The notes under the pieces are model-generated. The model saw only the letters and a program-made list of their open reading frames with translations, had not been told where the DNA came from and did not search any database. A stretch of DNA of 64,000 nucleotides from positions 4,216,001-4,280,000 of the forward strand of contig NZ_JAPJZI010000001.1 of NCBI RefSeq assembly GCF_027944115.1, written 5' to 3'. This document shows positions 17,663 through 27,568 of this stretch, in pieces (positions within the stretch are counted from its first letter, which is position 1; every line of letters starts with the position of its first letter). The DNA comes from Hoeflea prorocentri (GTDB lineage: Bacteria > Pseudomonadota > Alphaproteobacteria > Rhizobiales > Rhizobiaceae). Both the position numbers and the translations under genes were made by a program.

Positions 17663-18820
17663 ATGCGTCATCAAGCAGATGCCGGATTTGGCGTTTACGT
17701 ACATTGGCCCTTCTGCGCGGCCAAATGCCCCTATTGCGACTTTAACAGCCATGTGCGGCACAGGCCGGTCGACGAGGGCCGTTTTGTCGCCGGATTTGAG
17801 CGTGAAATCCGTCATATGCGCTCCATGACAGGCCCCAGAACCGTCACCAGCGTCTTTTTCGGTGGTGGCACGCCATCACTGATGGCGGCGGAAACGGTCG
17901 GGTCGATCCTGTCGGCGATTGCCAATGCGTGGCACATGCCGGACGACATTGAAATAACATTGGAGGCCAACCCATCGAGCGTGGAGGCTGAGCGCTTCCG
18001 CGGTTACCGGGCCGCGGGCGTCAATCGCGTCTCGCTGGGCGTTCAGGCGCTTGATGACACGGATCTGAAATTTCTCGGCCGTCTGCACAATACCGAGGAA
18101 GCGCTTCGGGCAATCGGCCTTGCACGCGAGACCTTTCCGCGGCTCTCATTCGATCTCATCTATGCAAGACCCGGTCAAAGCATTGAAGCATGGACCGGGG
18201 AACTGGACCGGGCGATCGGCCTGGCGGCCGATCATCTGTCCCTTTACCAGCTGACAATCGAGCAGGGCACGCCCTTTTTCGAACTCCACCGCAGCGGCAA
18301 GCTGGTCGTACCGGACGGAGAGTTGAGCGCCGATCTTTACGAAGCAACGCAGGAACTGACCGAAGCGCGGGGACTTCCGGCCTATGAGGTTTCCAATCAC
18401 GCGGTGCCGGGCGCTGAGAGCCAGCACAACCTGACCTATTGGCGCTATGACGATTATGTCGGGCTCGGCGCCGGAGCGCATGGCCGGCTGAGCGGACCCA
18501 CTGACAAAACCGGAACCATCAACCATCGGCTGCCGGAGCGATGGCTTGAGCAGGTGGAAACGCTTGGTCACGGTATGGAGACCCAGGAGCACCTTGATGC
18601 GGGCTCACAGGCCGACGAATTGATGCTCATGGGATTGAGGCTGCGCGAGGGCATGGACCTTGCCCGCTGGCACAGCCTGACGGGCCGCAGCGTCGACCCG
18701 GACAAGGAGGGCTTTTTGATATCGCATGGCCTTCTGGAGCGGCTCGGCAACTCGCGGCTGCGCTGCACGCCGGCCGGCATGATGGTGCTTGATGCCGTGG
18801 TGGCGGATCTGGCCGCCTGA
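17663..18820 (+). CDS. hemW: Radical SAM heme chaperone HemW
   Basis: A 385-residue radical-SAM protein related to oxygen-independent coproporphyrinogen oxidase. Cys18, Cys22 and Cys25 (CAAKCPYC) bind the 4Fe-4S cluster; the SAM-binding glycine motif is VFFGGGTPSLM. The family regions ANPSSVEAERFRGYRAAGVNRVSLGVQ and ARPGQSIEAW precede the HemN_C domain. It starts directly at the radical-SAM core, which fits HemW and not the longer HemN. HemW relatives deliver heme to respiratory enzymes. It follows rdgB by 15 bp at the end of the rph operon. Confidence 0.94.
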   Translation: MRHQADAGFGVYVHWPFCAAKCPYCDFNSHVRHRPVDEGRFVAGFEREIRHMRSMTGPRTVTSVFFGGGTPSLMAAETVGSILSAIANAWHMPDDIEITLEANPSSVEAERFRGYRAAGVNRVSLGVQALDDTDLKFLGRLHNTEEALRAIGLARETFPRLSFDLIYARPGQSIEAWTGELDRAIGLAADHLSLYQLTIEQGTPFFELHRSGKLVVPDGELSADLYEATQELTEARGLPAYEVSNHAVPGAESQHNLTYWRYDDYVGLGAGAHGRLSGPTDKTGTINHRLPERWLEQVETLGHGMETQEHLDAGSQADELMLMGLRLREGMDLARWHSLTGRSVDPDKEGFLISHGLLERLGNSRLRCTPAGMMVLDAVVADLAA

Positions 18821-18851
18821 TCAGGCCATTTCAAACAGCAGGTAAGCCGGT

Positions 18852-19187
18852 CTAACCGGCCAGGCAGCGACGGAAATAGAGCTGCCGCGGTGTCCGATTG
18901 TAGTCCCAGGCGGTGCCTTGATCGGCATAGTAGGCCGCGCTGGCCGGCGGACAGAGGCTGCCGCTGCCATCCGAGCAAGGCACCCAGCGGTCGCCAATGT
19001 AACCCGGCTCCTGATTGATAACGAGTTTCGGCGGGAATTTTCTCGCCGCCGCGGCGCGGCACTCGGCATAGCTGCTACCGCCGGACGACACCGCCACATC
19101 CGTTTGATCTGCGACCTCGGATACACAGCCGGAAGCGATCAATGCCAGAGCGGCCAGAAAAAAACTGCGTAGGATAGCGGTGTCCAC
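18852..19187 (-). CDS. Small lipoprotein of unknown function
   Basis: A 111-residue precursor from a GTG at 19187, which has GCGAGG seven bases upstream. A short leader (ILRSFFLAALALIASGC) ends in a lipobox cysteine near residue 18. The mature part is rich in Tyr, Ala and Cys (SYAECRAAAARKFPPKLVI, then WVPCSDGSGSLCPPASAAYY) and carries four cysteines that could form disulfides. The longer frame to 19271 would bury the leader. It is convergent with hemW. No known family was recognised. Confidence 0.72.
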   Translation of the reverse strand: MDTAILRSFFLAALALIASGCVSEVADQTDVAVSSGGSSYAECRAAAARKFPPKLVINQEPGYIGDRWVPCSDGSGSLCPPASAAYYADQGTAWDYNRTPRQLYFRRCLAG

Positions 19188-19267
19188 AATAGGCCTCGCA
19201 ACTGGTTTGATGGGAGCACGAATCGGCCGATCCCGGTCGGCTTTTGCCACACTAGCCAGTCTGACAG

Positions 19268-19747
19268 TCAATTTGAAGCTTTTGATGGCGGAACGTCTAT
19301 CTCCAGCAATGGAAGAGTGCGGCCCGGGATTGCATCGGACGGGGCACGGCCAATCTCTCGGGCTCCCATCTTGAGATAGAACGCCACTGCATTGGGATCG
19401 GACAGAATGGTCAGCCTTGCGATCTTGTGTTCGCCGGCAAGCGCCAGCAACGCAGTAAAAAGACGTTTACCGACGCCCATGCCCATGGCTTCGGGGTCAA
19501 TAAAAAACTGATCGATTTCAAAACCGTCATCATCCGGGCCGATCGCTGCGATCCCGACAAGTTCACCGTCAAGTTCGGCGGCGAGAACGTGGCCGGCTTC
19601 AATACATCCCGGATCGACGGTCAGGGCGTCCTTGCAGCGACGCATAAAGTCTTCGCCATAACCCCAATGGGATTTGGAGCGCACACAAATGGCGCTCAGC
19701 GCCGCCGCCTCTTCCGCCTTGGCATTCCGGATGACAATCGGCGCCAT
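19268..19747 (-). CDS. GNAT family N-acetyltransferase
   Basis: A 159-residue Gcn5-related acetyltransferase. It opens VIRNAKAEEAAALSAICVRS, has the central strand HVLAAELDGELVGIAAIGPD and the acetyl-CoA loop MGMGVGKRLFTALLALAGEH (Q/RxxGxG/A-type), then FYLKMGAREIGRAPSDAIPG. The substrate is unknown. The ATG directly abuts the stop of gpmA (CAT at 19745-19747, TCA at 19748-19750), so it is almost certainly translated from the gpmA transcript. Confidence 0.9.
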   Translation of the reverse strand: MAPIVIRNAKAEEAAALSAICVRSKSHWGYGEDFMRRCKDALTVDPGCIEAGHVLAAELDGELVGIAAIGPDDDGFEIDQFFIDPEAMGMGVGKRLFTALLALAGEHKIARLTILSDPNAVAFYLKMGAREIGRAPSDAIPGRTLPLLEIDVPPSKASN

Positions 19748-20383
19748 TCAATGGGCCTTGGACATATCCCCGAGCACTTCCTTGGATGCAACGGTGGAAT
19801 CGGCGTTGAGCCGGTAGACCATCGGAACGCCGGTCGCAAGATTGAGCCCCGTGACCTCGTCTCGCGTCAAACGGTCGAGCACCATGACCAGCGAGCGCAA
19901 CGAATTCCCATGGGCGGCCACGAGAACCTTCTGGCCGGCGAGCACGCGCGGCAAAATCTCCATCATGTAGTAGGGCCAAACGCGCGCGCCGGTATCCTTG
20001 AGGCTCTCGCCGCCCGGCGGCGACACGTCATAGGAGCGGCGCCAGATGTGAACCTGCTCTTCACCCCATTTTTCTCGTGCGTCATCCTTGTTGAGCCCGG
20101 CGAGATCGCCGTAATCACGCTCATTGAGCGCCTCATCATGGATGGTCTCGAGGTCCGGCTGGCCAACCTTGTCGAGAATGATGTCGCAGGTGCGCTCTGC
20201 CCGCACCAGCACGGAGGTAAACGCGATGTCAAAGCGGATGCCATAGGCGTGCAGCGCCTCACCACCCTCTTCGGCTTCCTTCAGACCCTGTTCCGTCAGG
20301 CCCGGGTTCTTCCAGCCGGTGAAGAGGTTCTTCAGGTTCCATTCGCTTTGGCCGTGCCGTACGAGAACGAGTGTTCCGGACAT
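19748..20383 (-). CDS. gpmA: 2,3-bisphosphoglycerate-dependent phosphoglycerate mutase
   Basis: A 211-residue glycolytic enzyme of the histidine phosphatase superfamily. The phosphoacceptor histidine lies in [12 protein letters not shown] (His10), the second active-site His in [14 protein letters not shown], with [14 protein letters not shown] between. It is shorter than the E. coli enzyme, as usual for alphaproteobacterial GpmA. It lies 62 bp downstream of dapB on the same strand and directly upstream of the GNAT gene. Confidence 0.96.
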   Translation of the reverse strand: MSGTLVLVRHGQSEWNLKNLFTGWKNPGLTEQGLKEAEEGGEALHAYGIRFDIAFTSVLVRAERTCDIILDKVGQPDLETIHDEALNERDYGDLAGLNKDDAREKWGEEQVHIWRRSYDVSPPGGESLKDTGARVWPYYMMEILPRVLAGQKVLVAAHGNSLRSLVMVLDRLTRDEVTGLNLATGVPMVYRLNADSTVASKEVLGDMSKAH

Positions 20384-20445
20384 AATGGCTACCTTTCTGA
20401 TTCTAATGCGTATTTTCCGTTTGCCTTACTTGCCGGCAAAAGGTT

Positions 20446-21264
20446 CTATTGATCTGAAATCCCGAGGACATCCAACATGGAATAAAGGCCTGGCTGGCGG
20501 CCGCGCGCCCATAGGGCCGCCTTGACGGCACCGCGCGCGAAGATGGACCGGTCAAGCGCACGATGTGTCAGTTCAATCGCCTCACCCTCGCCGGCCATCA
20601 CCACCGAGTGCTCTCCGACAACCGAGCCGCCGCGCAACGTGGCAAACCCGATTGATCCCACAGGTCGCGGACCGGTCTGGCCGTCCCGCACGCGCACGCT
20701 GCTTTCAGAAAGATCCACACCCCTGCCCTGTGCTGCGGCCTCACCGAACAGGTAGGCGGTTCCGGACGGCGCATCCACCTTGTGGCGGTGGTGCATCTCC
20801 AGCACTTCGATATCCCAGTCAGCCGCATCGAGCGCGCGCGCGGCCTGTTTCACCAGAACGCTCAAAAGGTTGACGCCGAGGCTCATATTGCCTGATTTGA
20901 CGATTGCCGTGCGGCCGGAGGCAGTACGAACGGCCTCTTCCTGGGCGCTTTCAAAGCCGGTGGTTCCGATGACGTGGACGAGGCCGGAGCTGGCGGCAAG
21001 TTCGGCAAAGCGCACCGAGACGGCAGGCGCGGTAAAGTCCAGAACGCCATCGGCGGAAGCAAAGGCCACCTTCGGATCGTCGGTTACGAGAACACCGTTG
21101 CGGCCGAGACCTGACATCTCCCCGGCATCGCGACCGATAGCATCTGATCCATCACGTTCAACGGCGCCTGCGAGCGTTGCTCCTTCGATCGCGCTGATTG
21201 CCTGTATGAGCGCCTGGCCCATGCGTCCGGCCGCTCCGACGACGGCCAGTTTCATATCAGCCAT
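20446..21264 (-). CDS. dapB: 4-hydroxy-tetrahydrodipicolinate reductase
   Basis: A 272-residue enzyme of lysine/diaminopimelate synthesis. The nucleotide-binding loop is [19 protein letters not shown]. The substrate/catalytic region is [20 protein letters not shown] with the conserved His-His and Lys, and IGTTGF precedes it. The start MADMKLAVV at 21264 overlaps the stop of the upstream ABC exporter gene (21257-21259), which suggests translational coupling. The longer frame to 21378 runs inside that gene and is not used. Confidence 0.96.
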   Translation of the reverse strand: MADMKLAVVGAAGRMGQALIQAISAIEGATLAGAVERDGSDAIGRDAGEMSGLGRNGVLVTDDPKVAFASADGVLDFTAPAVSVRFAELAASSGLVHVIGTTGFESAQEEAVRTASGRTAIVKSGNMSLGVNLLSVLVKQAARALDAADWDIEVLEMHHRHKVDAPSGTAYLFGEAAAQGRGVDLSESSVRVRDGQTGPRPVGSIGFATLRGGSVVGEHSVVMAGEGEAIELTHRALDRSIFARGAVKAALWARGRQPGLYSMLDVLGISDQ

Positions 21265-23089
21265 TGTCCACCTCACTGACTGCGGGTTTCCTTTCAAGCC
21301 CGAGATCTTCGCTCCCGTCGAGACCGAGCGCCTGAAGCTTGAGGAACCTGGCGTATATGCCGCCATCCATGGCGGCAAGCTCCGCGTGGGTGCCCTGTTC
21401 TGTTACCTTGCCGCGCATCATGACGACGATCCGATCGGCGCGTGCGATTGTGGAGAGCCGGTGGGCAATCACCAGAACCGTACGACCCGACATTGCCTCA
21501 TCCAGAGCTTTCTGGACCAGGACCTCGGATTCGGTATCAAGGGCTGAGGTCGCCTCGTCGAGAAGAAGGATCGGCGCATTGCGGATCAGCGCCCGGGCAA
21601 TCGACAATCGCTGGCGCTGCCCGCCTGAAAGCGTCGAGCCGCCCTCGCCGATGGGCGTCTCGTATCCCTCGGGCTGCTCCAGAATGAAATCATGTGCAAA
21701 GGCCAACCGCGCCGCTTCCTCGACCTCGGCGTCGCTGGCATCGGGCCGGCCATACCGAATGTTGTCGCGTATCGTACCTTCGAAAAGATAAGGGTGCTGT
21801 GAGACGTAAGCGATACCGGCACGCAGGGAGTGTTTCGTCACCTTTCCGATATCCTGCCCGTCAATGAGGATCCGGCCTTCCGGCAAATCGTAAAAACGCG
21901 GCAGCAGGTTGACGATGGTCGTCTTTCCGGCCCCGGACGGGCCGACCAGTGCGGTTGTCTTGCCGGCTTCGGCAACGAAACTCACATCATGGAGGACGGG
22001 GCTAGTTTCCGCGTATCCAAAACTGACATGCTCGAAGCGGATCTCGCCGCCCGATATCTCGATCGCCTTGGCACCCGGCGCGTCCGGCTGATGCGGAACG
22101 ATGTCGAGCACTTCGTAGATCATACGCGCATTGACAATGGCCCGTTCCATATTGACCTGCAACTTGGCCAGCCGGCGTGCAGGATCATAGGCGAACAAAA
22201 GCGCGCCAATGAAGGAGACAAGGGCGCCGGGCAACTCGTTCGAATTGATGGTCTGGCTGGCGGCATAGGCAAGGATGCCGGCAACGGCAAGGCCGGCCAG
22301 CGAATCCGTCAGTGGCCCGGTGCGTTCGGTCAGCCGCACGATACGGTTGGACCTCGCCTCGGCATCGGAGACGAGATAGTCGACCTTGTGACGCAACTGA
22401 TCTTCCATGGTGAATGCCTTGACGATGGCAATGCCCTGCATCGTCTCCTGCATCACGCCATAAACGCGGCTGTTGACCAGCACAGCCTCACGGGTGACGG
22501 CACGCAGGCGCTTGGAGATATAACGCAGCGCCACAACCACAGGCGGGCCGACGAGGAAAACGGCAAGCGTAAGAACCCAGTCCTGATAGAACATCACACC
22601 GACCAGCGCGACCAGGGTCAAAAGGTCCTTGGCAAGCGACGTAACCGTCAGATTGAGAACATCGCGGATGCCGCTGGCGTTCTGGCCGATCCGTGCAGCC
22701 AGCTGCGCCGATCTGGTTTCGCCGAGATAGCCGACCCCCAGCTCCATCAGATGTGAGAAAAGACGGCGCTGGTAGCGCGCCACGATATTGTTGCCGATTT
22801 GTGCAAGCGCGACCGCCTGGCCGTATGTTGCCGCTCCACGCACGACGAATGCGGCAAAGATGCCGGCCGTAATCCACCAGATGACGTCCGCACGCTGACG
22901 GGCAAAGGCCTCGTCGACAATGTCTTTCAATATCCAGGCAAGAAAGGCAGTCGACATGGAAATCGCGACCAGGCAGGTGATCGCAAAGGCATAGGTGCCG
23001 ATGTAGTCACGGCCGTTCTCAGAGAGAATACGCCGTAGCATGCCGATAATCGTATAGGTGTCGACCCGCGTTTCGTCAGATTCGGCCAA
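21257..23089 (-). CDS. MsbA-like ABC exporter (fused permease and ATPase)
   Basis: A 610-residue half-transporter. Six membrane helices (residues about 30-330, e.g. [23 protein letters not shown]) precede an ATPase with Walker [10 protein letters not shown], signature [20 protein letters not shown], Walker [16 protein letters not shown] and the H-loop LVIAHRLST. It works as a homodimer in the inner membrane. Relatives export lipids, lipid A or drugs, and the substrate is not determinable here. The start is a TTG at 23089 in the six-frame reading, with an ATG at 23041 as alternative. It is followed without a gap by dapB. Confidence 0.92.
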   Translation of the reverse strand: MAESDETRVDTYTIIGMLRRILSENGRDYIGTYAFAITCLVAISMSTAFLAWILKDIVDEAFARQRADVIWWITAGIFAAFVVRGAATYGQAVALAQIGNNIVARYQRRLFSHLMELGVGYLGETRSAQLAARIGQNASGIRDVLNLTVTSLAKDLLTLVALVGVMFYQDWVLTLAVFLVGPPVVVALRYISKRLRAVTREAVLVNSRVYGVMQETMQGIAIVKAFTMEDQLRHKVDYLVSDAEARSNRIVRLTERTGPLTDSLAGLAVAGILAYAASQTINSNELPGALVSFIGALLFAYDPARRLAKLQVNMERAIVNARMIYEVLDIVPHQPDAPGAKAIEISGGEIRFEHVSFGYAETSPVLHDVSFVAEAGKTTALVGPSGAGKTTIVNLLPRFYDLPEGRILIDGQDIGKVTKHSLRAGIAYVSQHPYLFEGTIRDNIRYGRPDASDAEVEEAARLAFAHDFILEQPEGYETPIGEGGSTLSGGQRQRLSIARALIRNAPILLLDEATSALDTESEVLVQKALDEAMSGRTVLVIAHRLSTIARADRIVVMMRGKVTEQGTHAELAAMDGGIYARFLKLQALGLDGSEDLGLERKPAVSEVDNG

Positions 23090-23149
23090 ATGAAAATGCC
23101 CTGAATTGATTGGATACAGCGGCTCTATATACGCTTCGGGACCGTTTGC

Positions 23150-24175
23150 CTATGCCCTCCAGCGGCGCCCTTCCGTCGCCACGCCAAAACGGACCGGTGT
23201 GCGCGCGAATGAGGCGAGGCCGAACAAAGCCGCCAGTGGGTGAGTGATGACGCAGGTCGGGATAGAGCGCATCATCTCTTCGTGCGGCGCCTTGTCCTCG
23301 AAAGCCGCCCGAAATTCCGGTTTTTCAAGCACCGGGATGATCTTCTGGGCTATGCCGCCCGACAAAAACACACCGCCGCGCGCCATAAACACCAGTGCGA
23401 GATCGCCGGCGACCCGGCCGAGAAATGTCGCAAAAAGTGATAGTGTTTCGGCGGCTAAGGGATCGCTGCCGTCAAGGCCGGCCCCGGTTATCTCATGCGG
23501 CGCACTATAGGCCGGCTTAACCTCGTCTGCCTTGCAGATGGCGCGATAGAGGTTGACCATGCCGCTGCCGCACAGGATCTGCTCTGCTGAAATGCGACCG
23601 CCGATCGCCTCCAGATGCGGGAAAATCGCAAAATCACGATCGGTGCGCGGACCGAGATCGATATGCCCGCCTTCTCCGGGAACCGGAATCCAGTTGTGAT
23701 TGGAGTAAACCAGACCGGCAACGCCGAGACCGGTTCCGGGCCCCAGCACAACGCGTGACGTATTGGCCTCGATCGCACCGCCGCCGATACCGTGGCGATG
23801 CTGCTCGTCCAGCGAGGCGGCGGCCAGGGCCTGCGCCTCGAAATCATTGAGAACGATGACGTCATCCAGGAAAAAATCCTTCATCATCTGCTTTGGGCGC
23901 ACCACCCAGGGACAGTTGGTCAGTTGGATTTCGTCGCCGTCGACGGGGCCGGCTATCGCGAATATGGCCGCACGCGGCTGCACCGATGTCTTGTCGAGCA
24001 CACAGACCTGGATCGCTTCTTCGATCGAGCCGAAATCCGCCGTCGCCAGAATCGGGAATTCCTTTGGCTGGGCAAATGCATCCACCAGGATGGCAAACCG
24101 TGCATTGGTTCCGCCGATATCGCCGATCAGGATCGGGAAATGAACGATGGCTTCCTGGTCCATGATATTAGGCAT
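23150..24175 (-). CDS. glk: Glucokinase
   Basis: A 341-residue ATP-dependent glucokinase of the proteobacterial type. Motifs are [16 protein letters not shown] (phosphate 1), [36 protein letters not shown] (catalytic Asp), [27 protein letters not shown] and [15 protein letters not shown]. The ATG at 24175 has GGAGACGGACGG just upstream. It sits 60 bp downstream of the ABC exporter's start, on the same strand and upstream of it. A LacI/ROK-like palindrome lies in the promoter region (24251-24264). Confidence 0.96.
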   Translation of the reverse strand: MPNIMDQEAIVHFPILIGDIGGTNARFAILVDAFAQPKEFPILATADFGSIEEAIQVCVLDKTSVQPRAAIFAIAGPVDGDEIQLTNCPWVVRPKQMMKDFFLDDVIVLNDFEAQALAAASLDEQHRHGIGGGAIEANTSRVVLGPGTGLGVAGLVYSNHNWIPVPGEGGHIDLGPRTDRDFAIFPHLEAIGGRISAEQILCGSGMVNLYRAICKADEVKPAYSAPHEITGAGLDGSDPLAAETLSLFATFLGRVAGDLALVFMARGGVFLSGGIAQKIIPVLEKPEFRAAFEDKAPHEEMMRSIPTCVITHPLAALFGLASFARTPVRFGVATEGRRWRA

Positions 24176-24250
24176 AGGTCCGTCCGTCTCCGAAATTGGC
24201 CGTTCCGGCGTGCGCGCCGAAGCGTCTCGCCGGAGGCTATTTCTGCCGCA

Positions 24251-24264
24251 TTAAATCGATTTGA
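24251..24264. promoter_or_regulatory. Candidate operator upstream of glk
   Basis: TTAAATCGATTTGA is palindromic except for one mismatch, with a central CG. It lies about 75 bp upstream of the glk ATG. A related sequence AAAACCGCTTTAA occurs at 24327-24339 nearer mepA. LacI- or ROK-family repressors of sugar genes use such sites; this is pattern matching only. Confidence 0.35.
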
Positions 24265-24356
24265 ATTCTTCCTATAGGGAATTGCGAGCGCAAATGAAAG
24301 CAGCGGCAAGGGCTTATTTTAGCGCAAAACCGCTTTAATCGGGAAATGTTGCAGTT

Positions 24357-25403
24357 CTATTGCACGAAGGGCCGCGGCTTTGGCACCGGCACAAGCGCCG
24401 GCAATGAAAAGGGCGAACGCACCGGCTTGACCGGCGCAAACGCGGTACGGGCGCCCGACACAGCCTGGAACGTCACTTCCGTCTCGGTCGCCGGACCGGC
24501 CGAGTTAAGCACGACCGCACACGCCGTCGGCAGGTCCGACAGCAAAATGTGCTTCGGCTTCTTCGGTTTTTTCGGCTTTGCCGTCTTTTTGGGTTTCTTG
24601 GCGGGCTTCTTCGGCTTCAGCGCCACATCGAACCACCAGTCAAGTTCCTTGCCGCATCCGGCGCTTGCAGGAACCGCGTTCTGGGCCCGGCAAGAGGCGG
24701 ATCCGTCCGGGCACCGCAGCCTTATATGCATGTGATAGTGATGGCCGTAATAGGGCCTGATCTTGTTGAGGTTCGAACGGTCGCCCTTATAGGTTTCGCA
24801 CAGTCTCTTCTTTATGCCGGGGTGAACCAGCACCCTTTGGACTTCCGGATAGCTGGCGGCGCGCATGATCAGCCTGCCATGCGCGTCTGTCCAGACCGCC
24901 GGATCAACCACCACCGATTTTGCCTTCAGCACCGAAATGGCACTGGTTGATTCACGCTCCTGAGCGCTGAAACGCCGGTTTGGCATCGGTGTCAGCCAGA
25001 TATCGGCGTCAAGGCCGATCTGATGGGAGGCATGGCCGGTCAGCATCGGTCCGCCGCGCGGTTGCGACAGATCTCCGACGAGAAGACCCGGCCAGCCATC
25101 CTTTTCGGCGGCGTCGCGAGACAGTTTATCGATTGTGGCAATCAGTTGCGGGTGACCCCAGCGCCGATTGCGCGACAGCCGCATGGCCTGCCAGTAAGGC
25201 CCGTCTGTCGCGATGGCTATGCCACCGGAGAAGCAGCCTTTGGAATAGAAGCCATGAACTTCCGCCGGCATCGCCGAGGGCAGTTTCTTGCGGCCGAAAA
25301 GCTGCTTGGCCGGCGTGCCGTCGGCGGCAAGGGTCGGAAAGGCCAGCGCCAACACGCCGCAAAGGGCAGCCAGAAATTTAATCGGAAATCTTCTTGCGAT
25401 CAT
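24357..25403 (-). CDS. mepA: Penicillin-insensitive murein endopeptidase MepA with Lys/Pro-rich C-terminal extension
   Basis: A 348-residue periplasmic LAS-type metallopeptidase cleaving D-Ala-mDAP cross-links in peptidoglycan. A signal peptide ends in FPTLAADG. Zinc-site motifs are LTGHASHQIGLDADIWLTPM and YYGHHYHMHIRLRCPDG; paired cysteines (KGCFSGG, RCPDGSASC) match MepA. After the catalytic domain the protein continues about 90 residues beyond usual length. This tail contains a Lys-Pro-rich run (KPKKPAKKPKKTAKPKKPKK, about residues 272-291), then a Val/Pro-rich tail. The tail could bind wall polymers or DNA by charge. The GAGG upstream of the ATG supports the start. Confidence 0.92.
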   Translation of the reverse strand: MIARRFPIKFLAALCGVLALAFPTLAADGTPAKQLFGRKKLPSAMPAEVHGFYSKGCFSGGIAIATDGPYWQAMRLSRNRRWGHPQLIATIDKLSRDAAEKDGWPGLLVGDLSQPRGGPMLTGHASHQIGLDADIWLTPMPNRRFSAQERESTSAISVLKAKSVVVDPAVWTDAHGRLIMRAASYPEVQRVLVHPGIKKRLCETYKGDRSNLNKIRPYYGHHYHMHIRLRCPDGSASCRAQNAVPASAGCGKELDWWFDVALKPKKPAKKPKKTAKPKKPKKPKHILLSDLPTACAVVLNSAGPATETEVTFQAVSGARTAFAPVKPVRSPFSLPALVPVPKPRPFVQ

Positions 25404-25487
25404 GGCAAAGGCCTCACCCGGACCAAATCATTCTGTCTCATCATATGGCAAAACCCGGACAATCACTATCCACCGCGCAGTATGACC

Positions 25488-27302
25488 TCATCGAAGGACA
25501 CGAAACACTTTGAGCGGGCCTTGCGGACCCGGCCTTGCCGGCTGGAGGAACGATGGCACGTTGCCGGCGGCCAGATTGGCGTAAAGACCGTCAGGGTAGG
25601 TCCTGACGATCTCCCGGGTCTCCGGGTCGCCGGCACAAAACGCTACAAGCGTTACGCCGGCACCGCGCAGAAAAGCTTCTGCGTCGCCTTCGCTTCCCAT
25701 GGCGATCTGGTATTGGGTCAGAATCCCGCCCTGGTTCCGGTGATATGGCGCTGAAAGCACACGGTGCGATGTGAAACGCAAGATCGCCGACCCAAGGCCG
25801 GTGCCGGCGGATACAACACCGGCGGGTTCTGCTGCGAGGACTGCCAGGTTCCCGGAAGAATTGCAGGCCGCATGGTGCTGCCCCCGGTCTGCGGAATAGG
25901 TGGTAACCGCATCAATCCCGCCGAAAGCCGCTGTTCCAGCAAAGGCCCAGAAAAGCTGCAAGGAAACGAGCATCAGAGCCAGATACTGCACCGCCGCCAT
26001 ACCCAGACTTTTGTTGCGGCGCGCGCTGGGGCTCTTTTGAGCGATCAATGCGGAAAGCGGGACAATGGCGATCAGATTGGCAAAGACCGCACCGCGCACC
26101 TGATGGAGCGAAAGCGCATAGGCGACAGTGAGGATCGTGAACAGAACGAGATACCGGACGATTTCTGCTCCCCGCGCGACCTGCCAGGCGCATAACGCCA
26201 GCGCGATGAGGGGGACCGCGTAGAAGGCACCAAGGCTTTCAGGGCTGATCCGCCCCTGGCTGACGACCGATCGGGCCTCGCTCACGCGATCCAGCCAAAG
26301 CGAACGCAACAGCGGGTCAAGTCCCGCATAGGGCTCCTGGAGGCAGGACGGCGCAATCGCCACGACCGCTGCACCCAGGCCCAGGCCGACAACCAGAAGA
26401 GATGTCAACCGGAAGCGTCTGCTGCGATCGCTCCAGCGCGCCGCAAGCAGGAACAGCACAACACCGCCCGCCGTGCCAAGCAAATAGGACCCGCCGGAGA
26501 ACGCGTCGCATGCAATGCGTGCATAGGCTGCGGGCGGCGTCAGAAGATAAAAACAAACCGCAAGCGTTGCGGCAAATGCCATGCCGAAGGCGCGCGCACC
26601 GCGACGCGCCGGGCGGCCGACCCAGGCCCACAACACGGCAATTGCACAACAGCCGGCGGCAACAATGGGAACGGTTTCTGCCCCGACGACAATGGCAAGG
26701 GCGCCAGCAGAACCGGCGACGGAGCACCACAGGCGGCTGAGCTTCGGCTCGGTGAGCCCCGCCACCATGAGCATGATGAGTATGAGCTGGACGTTGTGAT
26801 GGTCAATGGAGCCGGGCTGGAAACGGTTGTGGGCGACAACAAAGAAAGCCGAAAGGACCAGCGCGACAACCATTCCCCCACGGTCGCCGAAATTTCGGCC
26901 GGCAATGGCGGCTGCCAGGAAAAGCGGGACGAGAAGCGCCAAAGGCCAGACAAACAGCGCTGCGGCCTCGGCTGTTCGAATGTCTGTAAACAGGGAAAAG
27001 AACCCGATGAGATTGGCAAGCGGCACATCGATGAGCCGCGACCAGTGCATCGGCGTGCCGCCCTCGAGCCCAAGCCGGTACTGGGTCAGGTCGAACCAGC
27101 CCTGCCCCGCCATCAGGTCCCGGACCTGGACGAGACGCATCACGTCGTCATTGTCGGCACCGACATAGTCCGTGCCGAAATAGATATGCATCACCGAGAG
27201 AAAAGCAGCCGTTGCAGCCGAGGCCGCTGCCACCGGCAAAGCCAGGGCCGCACGATCACGGTGTTCGTCCGCCTGCGTGTGAGCAGCATTCGAATTCGGC
27301 AA
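25488..27302 (-). CDS. Large polytopic membrane protein resembling GT-C/STT3-type glycosyltransferases
   Basis: About 604 residues with a dozen hydrophobic segments in the first 470 residues and a soluble C-terminal part. After the first helix comes YVGADNDDVMRLVQVRDLMA, then GWFDLTQYRLGLEGGTPMHW and SRLIDVPLANLIG. This acidic, aromatic first loop resembles the acceptor/metal loop of GT-C enzymes such as STT3/PglB. Further on, RFQPGSIDHHNVQLILIM also recalls that family. It probably transfers a sugar from a polyprenyl carrier outside the membrane, but homologues are mostly annotated as hypothetical. The TTG at 27302 (MPNSNAAHTQADEH) has GGAG eight bases upstream and is preferred over the TTG at 27362. 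A GtrA gene is divergent. Confidence 0.75.
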   Translation of the reverse strand: MPNSNAAHTQADEHRDRAALALPVAAASAATAAFLSVMHIYFGTDYVGADNDDVMRLVQVRDLMAGQGWFDLTQYRLGLEGGTPMHWSRLIDVPLANLIGFFSLFTDIRTAEAAALFVWPLALLVPLFLAAAIAGRNFGDRGGMVVALVLSAFFVVAHNRFQPGSIDHHNVQLILIMLMVAGLTEPKLSRLWCSVAGSAGALAIVVGAETVPIVAAGCCAIAVLWAWVGRPARRGARAFGMAFAATLAVCFYLLTPPAAYARIACDAFSGGSYLLGTAGGVVLFLLAARWSDRSRRFRLTSLLVVGLGLGAAVVAIAPSCLQEPYAGLDPLLRSLWLDRVSEARSVVSQGRISPESLGAFYAVPLIALALCAWQVARGAEIVRYLVLFTILTVAYALSLHQVRGAVFANLIAIVPLSALIAQKSPSARRNKSLGMAAVQYLALMLVSLQLFWAFAGTAAFGGIDAVTTYSADRGQHHAACNSSGNLAVLAAEPAGVVSAGTGLGSAILRFTSHRVLSAPYHRNQGGILTQYQIAMGSEGDAEAFLRGAGVTLVAFCAGDPETREIVRTYPDGLYANLAAGNVPSFLQPARPGPQGPLKVFRVLR

Positions 27303-27568
27303 AATCTTAACTCCAGGCAGCCACCCAGGGCGGCAATTCCAACGGACACAGCCTAGCCCCAACCTTCCGAAGAAAAGGTAAAGGCCTGATCCTGCGCCAC
27401 TATCCGCCGGCCCTGACCGGCCGATAGGATATTTTGGATTCCGTTTGCGTAGGCCGTGCAGAATGGAAAAGGATGCTGTATATGGGTCACCGGACGGCGT
27501 GGCGGCAGACCGAGCGCCGTGAATAATCAGCGCCGGTCCGGCGGCAAGGCAAGGAAAACAATCGCTGC

